From Actinomycetota bacterium (lineage in GTDB: Bacteria; Actinomycetota; Acidimicrobiia; Acidimicrobiales; Ilumatobacteraceae), in the NCBI GenBank assembly GCA_005800965.1, contig SYEA01000037.1, forward strand, positions 1-10,992: a stretch of 10,992 nucleotides of DNA, read 5' to 3'. The translations under genes were made by a program, and so were the position numbers. This document shows, one piece after another, positions 4,977-10,992 of the stretch (position 1 is its first letter; every line of letters begins with the position of its first letter). Under the pieces are notes generated by a model. The model worked only from the letters and a program-made list of their open reading frames with translations. It did not search any database and was not told the DNA's origin.

Positions 4977-6083
4977 CTATTTCAAGCGTTGGGCAAGCAG
5001 TTCAATGCGATCATCTGGTTGCACTACGGCCACCCGCACATTGTTGGCGCCGCCAGCACCATAAAAATCTCCCGGGCTCACCAGTGCCCCACCGTCGCGA
5101 GCGAGTCGCTCGGCGAACTCCCAACCGTCGCGGGCATCAAACCACAAATAGAACCCGCCAGCCGGCTGGGCGATGTTGATGCCCGACCACCGTGACAACA
5201 CATCAGCGGTGCGCGCCAACCGACGCACATACACCTCGCGCTGGGCCGCCACATGTGCATCGTCATTGAGCGCCACCACACCGGCCGCTTGCGCGGGCCC
5301 TGGCACCATCATTCCCACGTGCTTGCGGACTTCCTTCAAATAGTTGACAATGTCGGCGTCGCCGGCGTAAAACGCCACCCGCACACCAGCCAAGTTGGAT
5401 CGCTTCGACAACGAGTGCAACGCCACCACGCCGTCAAGGCCGTGTTGCACGATGCTTTCACCGGCTTGGTGCCAGGTGAATTCCACATAGCACTCGTCGC
5501 TGAACACCGGCACACCATGGGTACGTCCCCAGCGTGCAGCAGCACCAAGATCATCAAGGGCTCCGGTGGGGTTGCTCGGCGAGTTGACCCACAACATGAG
5601 TGCACGAGCCGCATCATCGGCTGCAATTGCCGACAGATCCAGCCCACCGGCGGCAGTCATCGGCACGGCGACGGCGCGACAGCCAGCCAAAATTGCACCC
5701 ATTTCATAGGTCGGATACGCAACGGCCGGAAACAACACGGTGTCGCGGTCTGGTCGGCGCAGCTTCATGTAGTGCGGTGTGGAAGCAACGAATTCTTTCG
5801 AACCCACACACACCGCGATTTGGGCGCTGGGCACATCGACATCAAAGCGACGACGCATCCAGTCGCGCGCTGCACCACGCAGCGGTTCAGATCCGATGCT
5901 GGCTGGATATCCGCGCTCGGCATTCGATGTTGCAAGTGCTGCAATCACCGCGGCGGTTGGCGCATCACACGGCGTGCCAATCGACAAATCAATCACACCG
6001 CCATCGTGCGTGGCCGCCAATTTGGCGAGCGAGTCAAGACGGTCGTAGGGGTATGGCGGCGGAACAAAGGGCTGGGCAGTCAT
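4977..6083 (-). CDS. dapC: Succinyldiaminopimelate aminotransferase, actinobacterial DapC type
   Basis: This is a PLP-dependent class I/II (fold-type I) aminotransferase of 368 residues. It most likely transfers the amino group from glutamate to N-succinyl-2-amino-6-oxopimelate in the succinylase branch of diaminopimelate/lysine synthesis. Visible active-site elements are Asn171 in NSPSNPTG (167-174), Asp196 in FSDECYVEF, the PLP Lys227 in SLSKRSNLAGVRVAFYAGD (224-242) and Arg350 in NNVRVAV, which binds the substrate carboxylate. The SKRSNLAG stretch and the short N-terminus beginning with proline-rich PPPYPYDRL fit the actinobacterial DapC group. The ATG at 6083 overlaps the hflX stop codon by 4 bases (ATGA), implying translational coupling. 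dapF, another enzyme of the pathway, is two genes upstream, which supports the assignment. A related aminotransferase (for example an N-acetyl-type or aromatic enzyme) cannot be fully excluded from sequence alone. Confidence 0.85.
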   Translation of the reverse strand: MTAQPFVPPPYPYDRLDSLAKLAATHDGGVIDLSIGTPCDAPTAAVIAALATSNAERGYPASIGSEPLRGAARDWMRRRFDVDVPSAQIAVCVGSKEFVASTPHYMKLRRPDRDTVLFPAVAYPTYEMGAILAGCRAVAVPMTAAGGLDLSAIAADDAARALMLWVNSPSNPTGALDDLGAAARWGRTHGVPVFSDECYVEFTWHQAGESIVQHGLDGVVALHSLSKRSNLAGVRVAFYAGDADIVNYLKEVRKHVGMMVPGPAQAAGVVALNDDAHVAAQREVYVRRLARTADVLSRWSGINIAQPAGGFYLWFDARDGWEFAERLARDGGALVSPGDFYGAGGANNVRVAVVQPDDRIELLAQRLK

Positions 6084-7381
6084 TGAGGAACCACGACAAA
6101 TTCTGTCAGGCGGCCCCGTGATGCGTCGGCCAAGCGTGCCTGCACGCGGATACCCCCATCCTCATGCGATGTCGACACGACTTCGCCCTCGCGATGTAGC
6201 GACGCCATCACGTCCCCGCGTTCGTAGGGCACCAACAGCTCCACCACCGCAGTGAGCGAACGCACCCGATCAGCAATTGTGCGCAGCAGGTCGTCGATGC
6301 CCTCGCCGGTTGCTGCCGAAATCGCCACTGAGCCCGGGTTGTCGTACACCAAACGTTTGGCTGCATCGTGGTCGGCATCGGCCTTGTTGAACACCAACAG
6401 CTCGGGCACTCGGTCGGCGGCAATTTCACCGAGCACTTCGCGCACTGCTTCGATCTGGCCGAGCGGGTCGATAGCGCTCGAATCCACAACGTGCAGCAAC
6501 AAGTCGCTGCGGGTGGCAACTTCAAGCGTGCTCTTGAACGCCTCGATCAACGTGTGCGGCAGTCGACGAATGAAACCCACCGTGTCGGTGAGCAACACAG
6601 GTTCGCCACCTGGCAAGGCGAGCCGACGCGTCGTCGGATCCAGCGTGGCAAACAGCCGGTTTTCTACCAGCACCCCAGCCGCGGTCAACCGATTGAGCAA
6701 AGTCGACTTGCCTGCGTTGGTGTAACCCACGATGGTCACGTTGGCCAACCCACTGCGGGCCCGACCTTTGCGCTGTTCGTCACGGGTGCGTTGCAACTCG
6801 CGCAGTTCGCGATCCAGTTTGGCGATTCGATCGTTGATCCGGCGACGATCGGTTTCCAATTTGGTTTCACCGGGGCCGCGCGTGCCGATGCCGCCACCCT
6901 GCTGGGTGAGCCCAGCACTCGCACCGCGGCGAATTCGCGGGAGTCGATAGCGCATCAGGGCCAGTTCGACTTGGGCTTTGCCCTCCAATGTGTGGCTGTT
7001 TTGGGCGAAGATGTCGAGAATGACTGCCGTGCGATCGATGGCCGTGCGCCCCAGAGTTTTTTCTAAGTTGAATTGTTGCGCGGGCGCCAACTCGTTATCG
7101 AACACGACGGTGTCGGCATCAACGGCCAAACAGGTGGCTTTGAGTTCTTCGACTTTTCCTTTACCGATGAACGACGCCGGGTCGGGTTTGTCACGCCGCT
7201 GCGTGATCCGCGCCACCACATCGGCCCCTGCGGTGTCGACCAGTCGCTCGAGTTCGTCCAAACTGTCGTTGGTTTCCGCATCAGTGCGACCATCGAGGGT
7301 TACGGCCACCAGCACGATTTTTTCGCGAATCGTGCGCTCGATGAGCGTGCGGCCAAGCGCCTCCTGGTATGGCGACGTCAT
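6080..7381 (-). CDS. hflX: Ribosome-dissociating GTPase HflX
   Basis: HflX is a translational GTPase-family protein that binds the ribosome exit-site region and splits stalled ribosomes under stress, notably heat shock; it can also rescue 100S dimers. The 433-residue protein has the HflX N-terminal domain (about 20-180, with SFIGKGKVEEL at 70-80 and GGGIGTRGPGETKLETDRR at 162-180). A helical linker (about 181-210) leads to the G domain: G1 GYTNAGKST (219-227), G3 DTVGF (266-270), G4 NKAD (332-335) and G5 SAATG (355-359). All nucleotide-binding motifs are intact. The ATG at 7381 overlaps the dapF stop by 4 bases, and its own stop overlaps the dapC start in the same way. It therefore lies in the middle of a tightly coupled operon. 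Linkage of hflX to miaA recurs in distant bacteria, although here dapF separates them. Confidence 0.96.
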   Translation of the reverse strand: MTSPYQEALGRTLIERTIREKIVLVAVTLDGRTDAETNDSLDELERLVDTAGADVVARITQRRDKPDPASFIGKGKVEELKATCLAVDADTVVFDNELAPAQQFNLEKTLGRTAIDRTAVILDIFAQNSHTLEGKAQVELALMRYRLPRIRRGASAGLTQQGGGIGTRGPGETKLETDRRRINDRIAKLDRELRELQRTRDEQRKGRARSGLANVTIVGYTNAGKSTLLNRLTAAGVLVENRLFATLDPTTRRLALPGGEPVLLTDTVGFIRRLPHTLIEAFKSTLEVATRSDLLLHVVDSSAIDPLGQIEAVREVLGEIAADRVPELLVFNKADADHDAAKRLVYDNPGSVAISAATGEGIDDLLRTIADRVRSLTAVVELLVPYERGDVMASLHREGEVVSTSHEDGGIRVQARLADASRGRLTEFVVVPQ

Positions 7382-8244
7382 GTGTTGCGCGGCGCCATCA
7401 CCGAATACGGTGCTTCGAGTGACGCGTCGTAGCTGTCGATGTATTGCGCCGGGCCAGTAAGAGCAACGCGGCCGGCTTCTGGCGCATTCAGGGTGACCAC
7501 CGCATCGCCACCCAGCATGTGCACGGTCACTTCAACACGTTCTGTCGTTGATGACACGAGACCCCAACGCAATGCCGCCCACGCACTTGCGCACGCCCCG
7601 GTGCCGCAGGCTTGGGTGATGCCTGCGCCGCGCTCGTGCACGCGCATGGTGATGGCGTTTCGTCCGGGGCCTGGTGCAATGATTTCTAAATTGACTTGCG
7701 GCACCTGTCGACCAAGTTGGCCGATATCCACCGAATCCACATCGTCGACGCCCACCACCGTGTGTGGGTTGCCCACCGACACGTGCACTACGGGGCGATC
7801 TGGGTGCGCACCGATGGCAGCCCAATTGGCGGGTGCATCAATACTGCTGACCTCGCCCATGTCGACGGTCGCGACCACCGAATTGCTGTCACGCTCGCCA
7901 ACGGTTACTTCTCGCACGCCGGCATCGGTATGCAGGCGGTACACCCGTTCACCACGCGCTGCGTCACTGCGAAACAACGCGTGGGCAAAACAGCGCGCGC
8001 CATTGCCGCTCATCTCGGCAGTCGAACCGTCGCTGTTGTATAACCGCATGCGCGCGTTGACATCGTCGATGCGATCGAGCAACAACAAGCCGTCGGCACC
8101 GACACCTGACGTGCGGTTGCACCAAGCGCGAGAAACTTCTGGCCAGGCGAAAGCGACTTCTTCAACGCCGGCATTGCGTAATTGGGCCACATCCAGCACC
8201 AAGAAGTCGTTGCCCCAGGCGTCGTATTTGCTGACTCTCATCAT
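7378..8244 (-). CDS. dapF: Diaminopimelate epimerase
   Basis: DapF converts LL-diaminopimelate to the meso form used for peptidoglycan cross-links and lysine, by a cofactor-free two-base mechanism. The 288-residue protein shows the two mirror-image halves with catalytic Cys85 in MSGNGARCFAHAL and Cys213 in TQACGTGACAS. It also has YNSDGSTAEM (69-78) and the substrate-binding GNPH (158-161). Length and motifs are normal. Two adjacent ATG codons are possible (8244 and 8241). The first is 7 bases from the ribosome site AAGGGA and is preferred, while use of the second would remove one Met. It follows miaA after 17 bases and overlaps hflX by 4 bases. The nearby dapC gene indicates a partial diaminopimelate pathway cluster inside this operon. 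Confidence 0.96.
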   Translation of the reverse strand: MMRVSKYDAWGNDFLVLDVAQLRNAGVEEVAFAWPEVSRAWCNRTSGVGADGLLLLDRIDDVNARMRLYNSDGSTAEMSGNGARCFAHALFRSDAARGERVYRLHTDAGVREVTVGERDSNSVVATVDMGEVSSIDAPANWAAIGAHPDRPVVHVSVGNPHTVVGVDDVDSVDIGQLGRQVPQVNLEIIAPGPGRNAITMRVHERGAGITQACGTGACASAWAALRWGLVSSTTERVEVTVHMLGGDAVVTLNAPEAGRVALTGPAQYIDSYDASLEAPYSVMAPRNT

Positions 8245-8261
8245 GGTTGGTTCCCTTATGC

Positions 8262-9158
8262 CTAGCGCAAGAGCGCCAACACTTGGGGCGTGACCTCGGC
8301 AACGGGGTCGCTGTCCACAGCCACCCAGGTGATGCGCGGATCGCGGCGAAACCAGCGTTCTTGGCGCACGGCAAATTGACGGGTGTGCAGCACCATCTGC
8401 GCAACGGCTTCGTCAAGGCTCAACTCGCCAGCCAGGTGGGCTAGCAATTCGCGATAACCGAGGGCTTGTTTGGCCTCGCGCGACAGCGTGCAACGTTCGG
8501 CAAGCCCACGCACTTCGGCCAAAAACCCGGCCGCCATCATGGTGTGCACGCGGTGCTCGATGCGCTGCGACAGTGTTTTGCGCGGCCAGGCAATGCCAAT
8601 CTGTTGTACGTCGCTCGGTGGATACGCACCAGTACCGGGGCCGAAAGACGAAAACGGCTGGCCGCTGCCGATGCACACCTCAAGAGCACGTTCGATGCGT
8701 CGACGATTGCTTTTATCCGAGCGTGAAGCCGCCAGCGGGTCGAGCGTCTCGAGGCGCGCGAACAACACCGCCACGTCGGGCTCGGCTTGCAATTCAGCAC
8801 GCACCGCCGGCCATTCACCAGGCAGTTGCAAGTCGTCGATCACCGCGGTGAGATACAGCCCCGTGCCAGCCACAAACACTGCGTGCGCACCAGCTGCTGC
8901 AACCGCACTTCGGGCCGACACCGCATGCTGTTTGTACTCAGCCACGCTGAAGCGCTCATCGGGGTTGACCAAATCGATGCAGTGGTGCGGCACACTCGCA
9001 CGGTCGGCGGCGTTGGGTTTGGCCGTGCCAATGTCCATGCCTCGATAGACCTGCATGGCATCGACCGCCACGATGTGGGCGCCAGTTGCGCGGGCCACCG
9101 CCATTGCAACATCACTCTTGCCGCTTGCCGTTGGTGCGACGATGGCAACTTGCTGCAT
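8262..9158 (-). CDS. miaA: tRNA dimethylallyltransferase MiaA
   Basis: MiaA attaches a dimethylallyl group to N6 of adenosine 37 next to the anticodon in tRNAs that read codons starting with U. The product is the substrate of MiaB, encoded directly upstream. The 298-residue protein has the P-loop APTASGKS (8-15), the VDAMQVYRGMDIGTAKP segment carrying the catalytic Asp33, GTGLYLTAV, RRRIERALEV and the C-terminal HTRQFAVRQERWFRRD. The first P-loop residue is Ala instead of the usual Gly, and DAMQ replaces the common DSMQ; the remaining motif is normal, so it should be active. The ATG at 9158 lies 24 bases after miaB and has only a weak AGG upstream, suggesting coupling to miaB translation. dapF starts 17 bases downstream. 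Confidence 0.95.
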   Translation of the reverse strand: MQQVAIVAPTASGKSDVAMAVARATGAHIVAVDAMQVYRGMDIGTAKPNAADRASVPHHCIDLVNPDERFSVAEYKQHAVSARSAVAAAGAHAVFVAGTGLYLTAVIDDLQLPGEWPAVRAELQAEPDVAVLFARLETLDPLAASRSDKSNRRRIERALEVCIGSGQPFSSFGPGTGAYPPSDVQQIGIAWPRKTLSQRIEHRVHTMMAAGFLAEVRGLAERCTLSREAKQALGYRELLAHLAGELSLDEAVAQMVLHTRQFAVRQERWFRRDPRITWVAVDSDPVAEVTPQVLALLR

Positions 9159-9182
9159 GAGTAAAGCGAACCTAAGCCGACG

Positions 9183-10601
9183 TCACGCCGAAGCAACGGC
9201 AAGTCGGGTGCGATGCGTTGGCAACGCCGTGACCTCGAGGAGTCGCCCCGTTAGATGAAATCGTGCTGCGTCAATAATCTCGACGCGCGCATAGGTGCCG
9301 ATGCGCAACTTTTCGCTTACGGGAAAATGCACCAACTTATTTTGGCGGGTGCGACCCGTGAGATGGTCGGGGTTCTTGCGGCTCGTTCCTTCGACCACGA
9401 TTTCTTCGACACGTCCAATGCGGGCCCGATGCTGTTGCACGGCCGTGCGATCCAGCACCACTTTCAGACGGTTGTAGCGCTCGCTCACTTCGGCTGGGTC
9501 ACAAAACTTGTCCACCATTGCGGCTGCGGTGGTGCCTTCGCGCGGTGAAAAGATGAACAAATACGCCGCATCAAATTGCGCAGTCGCAGCAACTTCCATG
9601 GTTTGCATAAAATCAGCCTCGCTTTCGCCAGGAAACCCAACGATCACATCGGTGGTCACCGCCAAATCGGGGATGGTGCGTCGCGCTTCGGCGAGACGAT
9701 CCAAATACCGCTGGGCGGTGTAACCGCGATGCATCGCCGCCAACACGGCGTCGCTACCGGCCTGCAATGGGTAGTGCAGGTGCTCACACACGCTGGTGGT
9801 TTCGGCCATGGCCAACAGGGTGTCTTCACGCATGTCTTTGGGGTGCGGGCTCATGTATCGCACCCGCTGCACGCCTGGCACTGCGCCAACGGCCCGCAGC
9901 AAGGCGGCAAACTGCGGCACGACGCGCACCGACTCGTCGCCTGCGCGACGGCTAGCCAACGACAAGTCGCGGCCATACGAGTTGACGTTTTGTCCGAGCA
10001 GAAAGATCTCGGTGACTCCATTGGCGGCCAACCCACGCACTTCGTCGACGATGCCCTCGAACGGCCGGCTGATCTCGCGCCCGCGCACGGCCGGCACGAT
10101 GCAATAGGCACATGTGTTGTCGCAGCCAATTTGAATGGTGACCCAACTGCGATACGACGTTTCGCGTCGCACCGGTAACGCCGAGGGAAACAGCGCGTAG
10201 TCATCGACGATTGCTTCGTCCAAAATCTCGGTGACTGCCCCACTGACCCGCGACTCGTTGAGCAATTCGGTGGCTCGGTGCACATTGTGGGTGCCAAGCA
10301 CCACATCCACCCATGGTGCGCGTTGCCGCACGAGTTCGCGATCTTTTTGCGCCAAGCAACCTGCCACCACAATTTGGCGACTGGGGTCGGCATCTTTCCA
10401 GGCCTTCATCGTGCCGAGCGTGCCATACAACTTTTTGTCGGCATTTTCTCGAATGCAACACGTATTAATGACCACCACGTCGGCTTTGGCTTCGTCGTCA
10501 ATCGGCTCGAGGCCATCTTGTTCCAACAGCCCGGCAATTCGCTCGGAGTCGTGCTCGTTCATCTGGCAGCCGAACGTGCGCACCACGTATCGACGAGTCA
10601 C
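9183..10601 (-). CDS. miaB: tRNA-2-methylthio-N6-dimethylallyladenosine synthase MiaB
   Basis: MiaB is a radical-SAM methylthiotransferase that adds the 2-methylthio group to i6A37 in tRNA, following MiaA. The 472-residue protein has the N-terminal cluster-binding domain with Cys12 (FGCQMNEHD), Cys48 (NTCCIREN) and Cys82 (AGCLAQ). The radical-SAM cluster motif is Cys160, Cys164 and Cys167 (CDNTCAYC), followed by SPHPKDM and HYPLQAGSD. A C-terminal TRAM domain for RNA binding occupies about residues 400-465. I chose the GTG at 10601 because the family signature starts a few residues later. The longer frame to 10688 would translate through the recA terminator. No clear ribosome site precedes the GTG. 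The start is only 27 bases beyond the recA terminator T-tract, so promoter placement is puzzling. It heads the miaB-miaA-dapF-hflX-dapC cluster. Confidence 0.95.
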   Translation of the reverse strand: MTRRYVVRTFGCQMNEHDSERIAGLLEQDGLEPIDDEAKADVVVINTCCIRENADKKLYGTLGTMKAWKDADPSRQIVVAGCLAQKDRELVRQRAPWVDVVLGTHNVHRATELLNESRVSGAVTEILDEAIVDDYALFPSALPVRRETSYRSWVTIQIGCDNTCAYCIVPAVRGREISRPFEGIVDEVRGLAANGVTEIFLLGQNVNSYGRDLSLASRRAGDESVRVVPQFAALLRAVGAVPGVQRVRYMSPHPKDMREDTLLAMAETTSVCEHLHYPLQAGSDAVLAAMHRGYTAQRYLDRLAEARRTIPDLAVTTDVIVGFPGESEADFMQTMEVAATAQFDAAYLFIFSPREGTTAAAMVDKFCDPAEVSERYNRLKVVLDRTAVQQHRARIGRVEEIVVEGTSRKNPDHLTGRTRQNKLVHFPVSEKLRIGTYARVEIIDAARFHLTGRLLEVTALPTHRTRLAVASA

Positions 10602-10628
10602 AACGTTAAGCAGGCTAGCGAGGCATAC

Positions 10629-10665
10629 AAAAAGTGCGGGTGCCACCCGAAGGCAACACCCGCAC
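10629..10665 (-). terminator. Strong rho-independent terminator of recA
   Basis: On the minus strand, a 14-bp stem (GTGCGGGTGTTGCC paired with GGTGGCACCCGCAC, the inner part using three G-U pairs) is capped by a UUCG tetraloop and followed by TTTTT. It begins about 37 bases after the recA stop codon. There is no T-tract on the plus-strand side, so it acts only on recA-direction transcription. Confidence 0.93.
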
Positions 10666-10702
10666 AATGATGGTGAAAGAGCGGCCAACTGCCGCCGTGC
10701 GC

Positions 10703-10992
10703 TTATTCGAGTTCGATTGGCGCTTCGTCTTGCTTGGTGAAACCAGCAGGCACTTCGTCGACCGGCTTGGCCATTGCTTTGTCGCGCACGCGTGCCGACA
10801 TTTGCATCATCACGTCGGGGTTGTCAATCAAGAACTGCTTGGAGTTCTCACGGCCCTGGCCGAGTTGCTCGCCGTCGTAGGTGAACCAGGCACCAGACTT
10901 CTTGGCGATACCCATCTCGACGGCAAGGTCGAGCACCGAGCCTTCGCGGCTGATGCCTTTGCCGTAGGTGATGTCGAATTCGGCCTGCTTGA
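10703..10992 (-). CDS. recA: Recombinase RecA, C-terminal part
   Basis: These are the last 95 residues of RecA, which forms filaments on single-stranded DNA, catalyses strand exchange and stimulates LexA self-cleavage. The frame is open at the right edge, so the Walker motifs and DNA-binding loops are outside the window. Recognisable C-terminal-core sequence includes the AEFDITYGKGISREGS region, VLDLAVEMGIAKKSGAWFTYDGEQLGQGREN and the NPDVM helix segment. A short, moderately acidic tail ending in PIELE follows, as usual for modulating RecA activity. A strong terminator follows the TAA stop at 10703-10705. No recX gene lies between recA and miaB. Regulation cannot be judged because the promoter is outside. 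Confidence 0.97.
   Translation of the reverse strand, partial: KQAEFDITYGKGISREGSVLDLAVEMGIAKKSGAWFTYDGEQLGQGRENSKQFLIDNPDVMMQMSARVRDKAMAKPVDEVPAGFTKQDEAPIELE

Noticed and set aside
5253..6086. 277-residue open frame on the plus strand
   Set aside because: It is antisense to dapC, has a His/Arg-rich composition without domains, and is a typical shadow in GC-rich DNA.
7439..8293. 284-residue open frame on the plus strand
   Set aside because: It is antisense to dapF with Ser/Thr/Pro-rich low-complexity composition and no recognisable motif. It is a shadow frame.
10602..10688. Longer miaB start at 10688
   Set aside because: It would put the recA terminator hairpin inside the coding sequence and add a Cys-rich stretch not found in the family.

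Overview
The window is a compact, GC-rich stretch of chromosomal backbone, most likely from an actinobacterium (Actinomycetota). Three things suggest this: the gene content and order (recA, miaB, miaA, dapF, hflX, lexA, nrdR, nrdJ lie close together, as I recall for Streptomyces and relatives); the actinobacterial type of succinyldiaminopimelate aminotransferase; and LexA boxes of the CGAAC-N4-GTTCG type. The missing recX and the moderate rather than extreme GC content would fit a lineage such as Acidimicrobiia, but that is only a guess. There is no tRNA, rRNA, CRISPR array or insertion sequence, and no sign of recent transfer. All genes except lexA are on the minus strand.

Reading the minus strand from right to left. 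The end of recA (SOS recombinase) is closed by a strong UUCG-capped terminator. A tight five-gene cluster follows: miaB, miaA, dapF, hflX and a dapC-like aminotransferase, with gaps of 24 and 17 bases and then two 4-base ATGA overlaps. It combines ms2i6A37 tRNA modification, two lysine/diaminopimelate steps and the ribosome-splitting GTPase HflX. lexA, the only plus-strand gene, converges on dapC with 25 bases between their stop codons.

Divergent from lexA is a second minus-strand series: a small LysM membrane protein, nrdR, and a 754-residue molybdopterin oxidoreductase. A weak terminator and a leader region of about 250 bases follow, and then nrdJ, the B12-dependent ribonucleotide reductase, which runs off the left edge.

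The most informative non-coding region is the lexA/LysM intergenic stretch. It holds four LexA-box-like palindromes arranged as two pairs. One pair covers the -35 and -10 of a lexA promoter whose transcript should be leaderless or nearly so. The other covers a promoter for the LysM gene. The LysM protein therefore looks like a member of the YneA/ChiZ (Rv2719c) type of SOS cell-division inhibitors. Because nrdR and the molybdoenzyme lie closely behind it on the same strand with no visible terminator, DNA damage may also raise expression of the ribonucleotide reductase repressor and of an enzyme of unknown substrate.

Two related 16-base elements exactly 42 bases apart upstream of nrdJ are candidate NrdR boxes. 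I see no wholly new system. The noteworthy points are this regulatory layout and the molybdoenzyme placed between nrdR and nrdJ.
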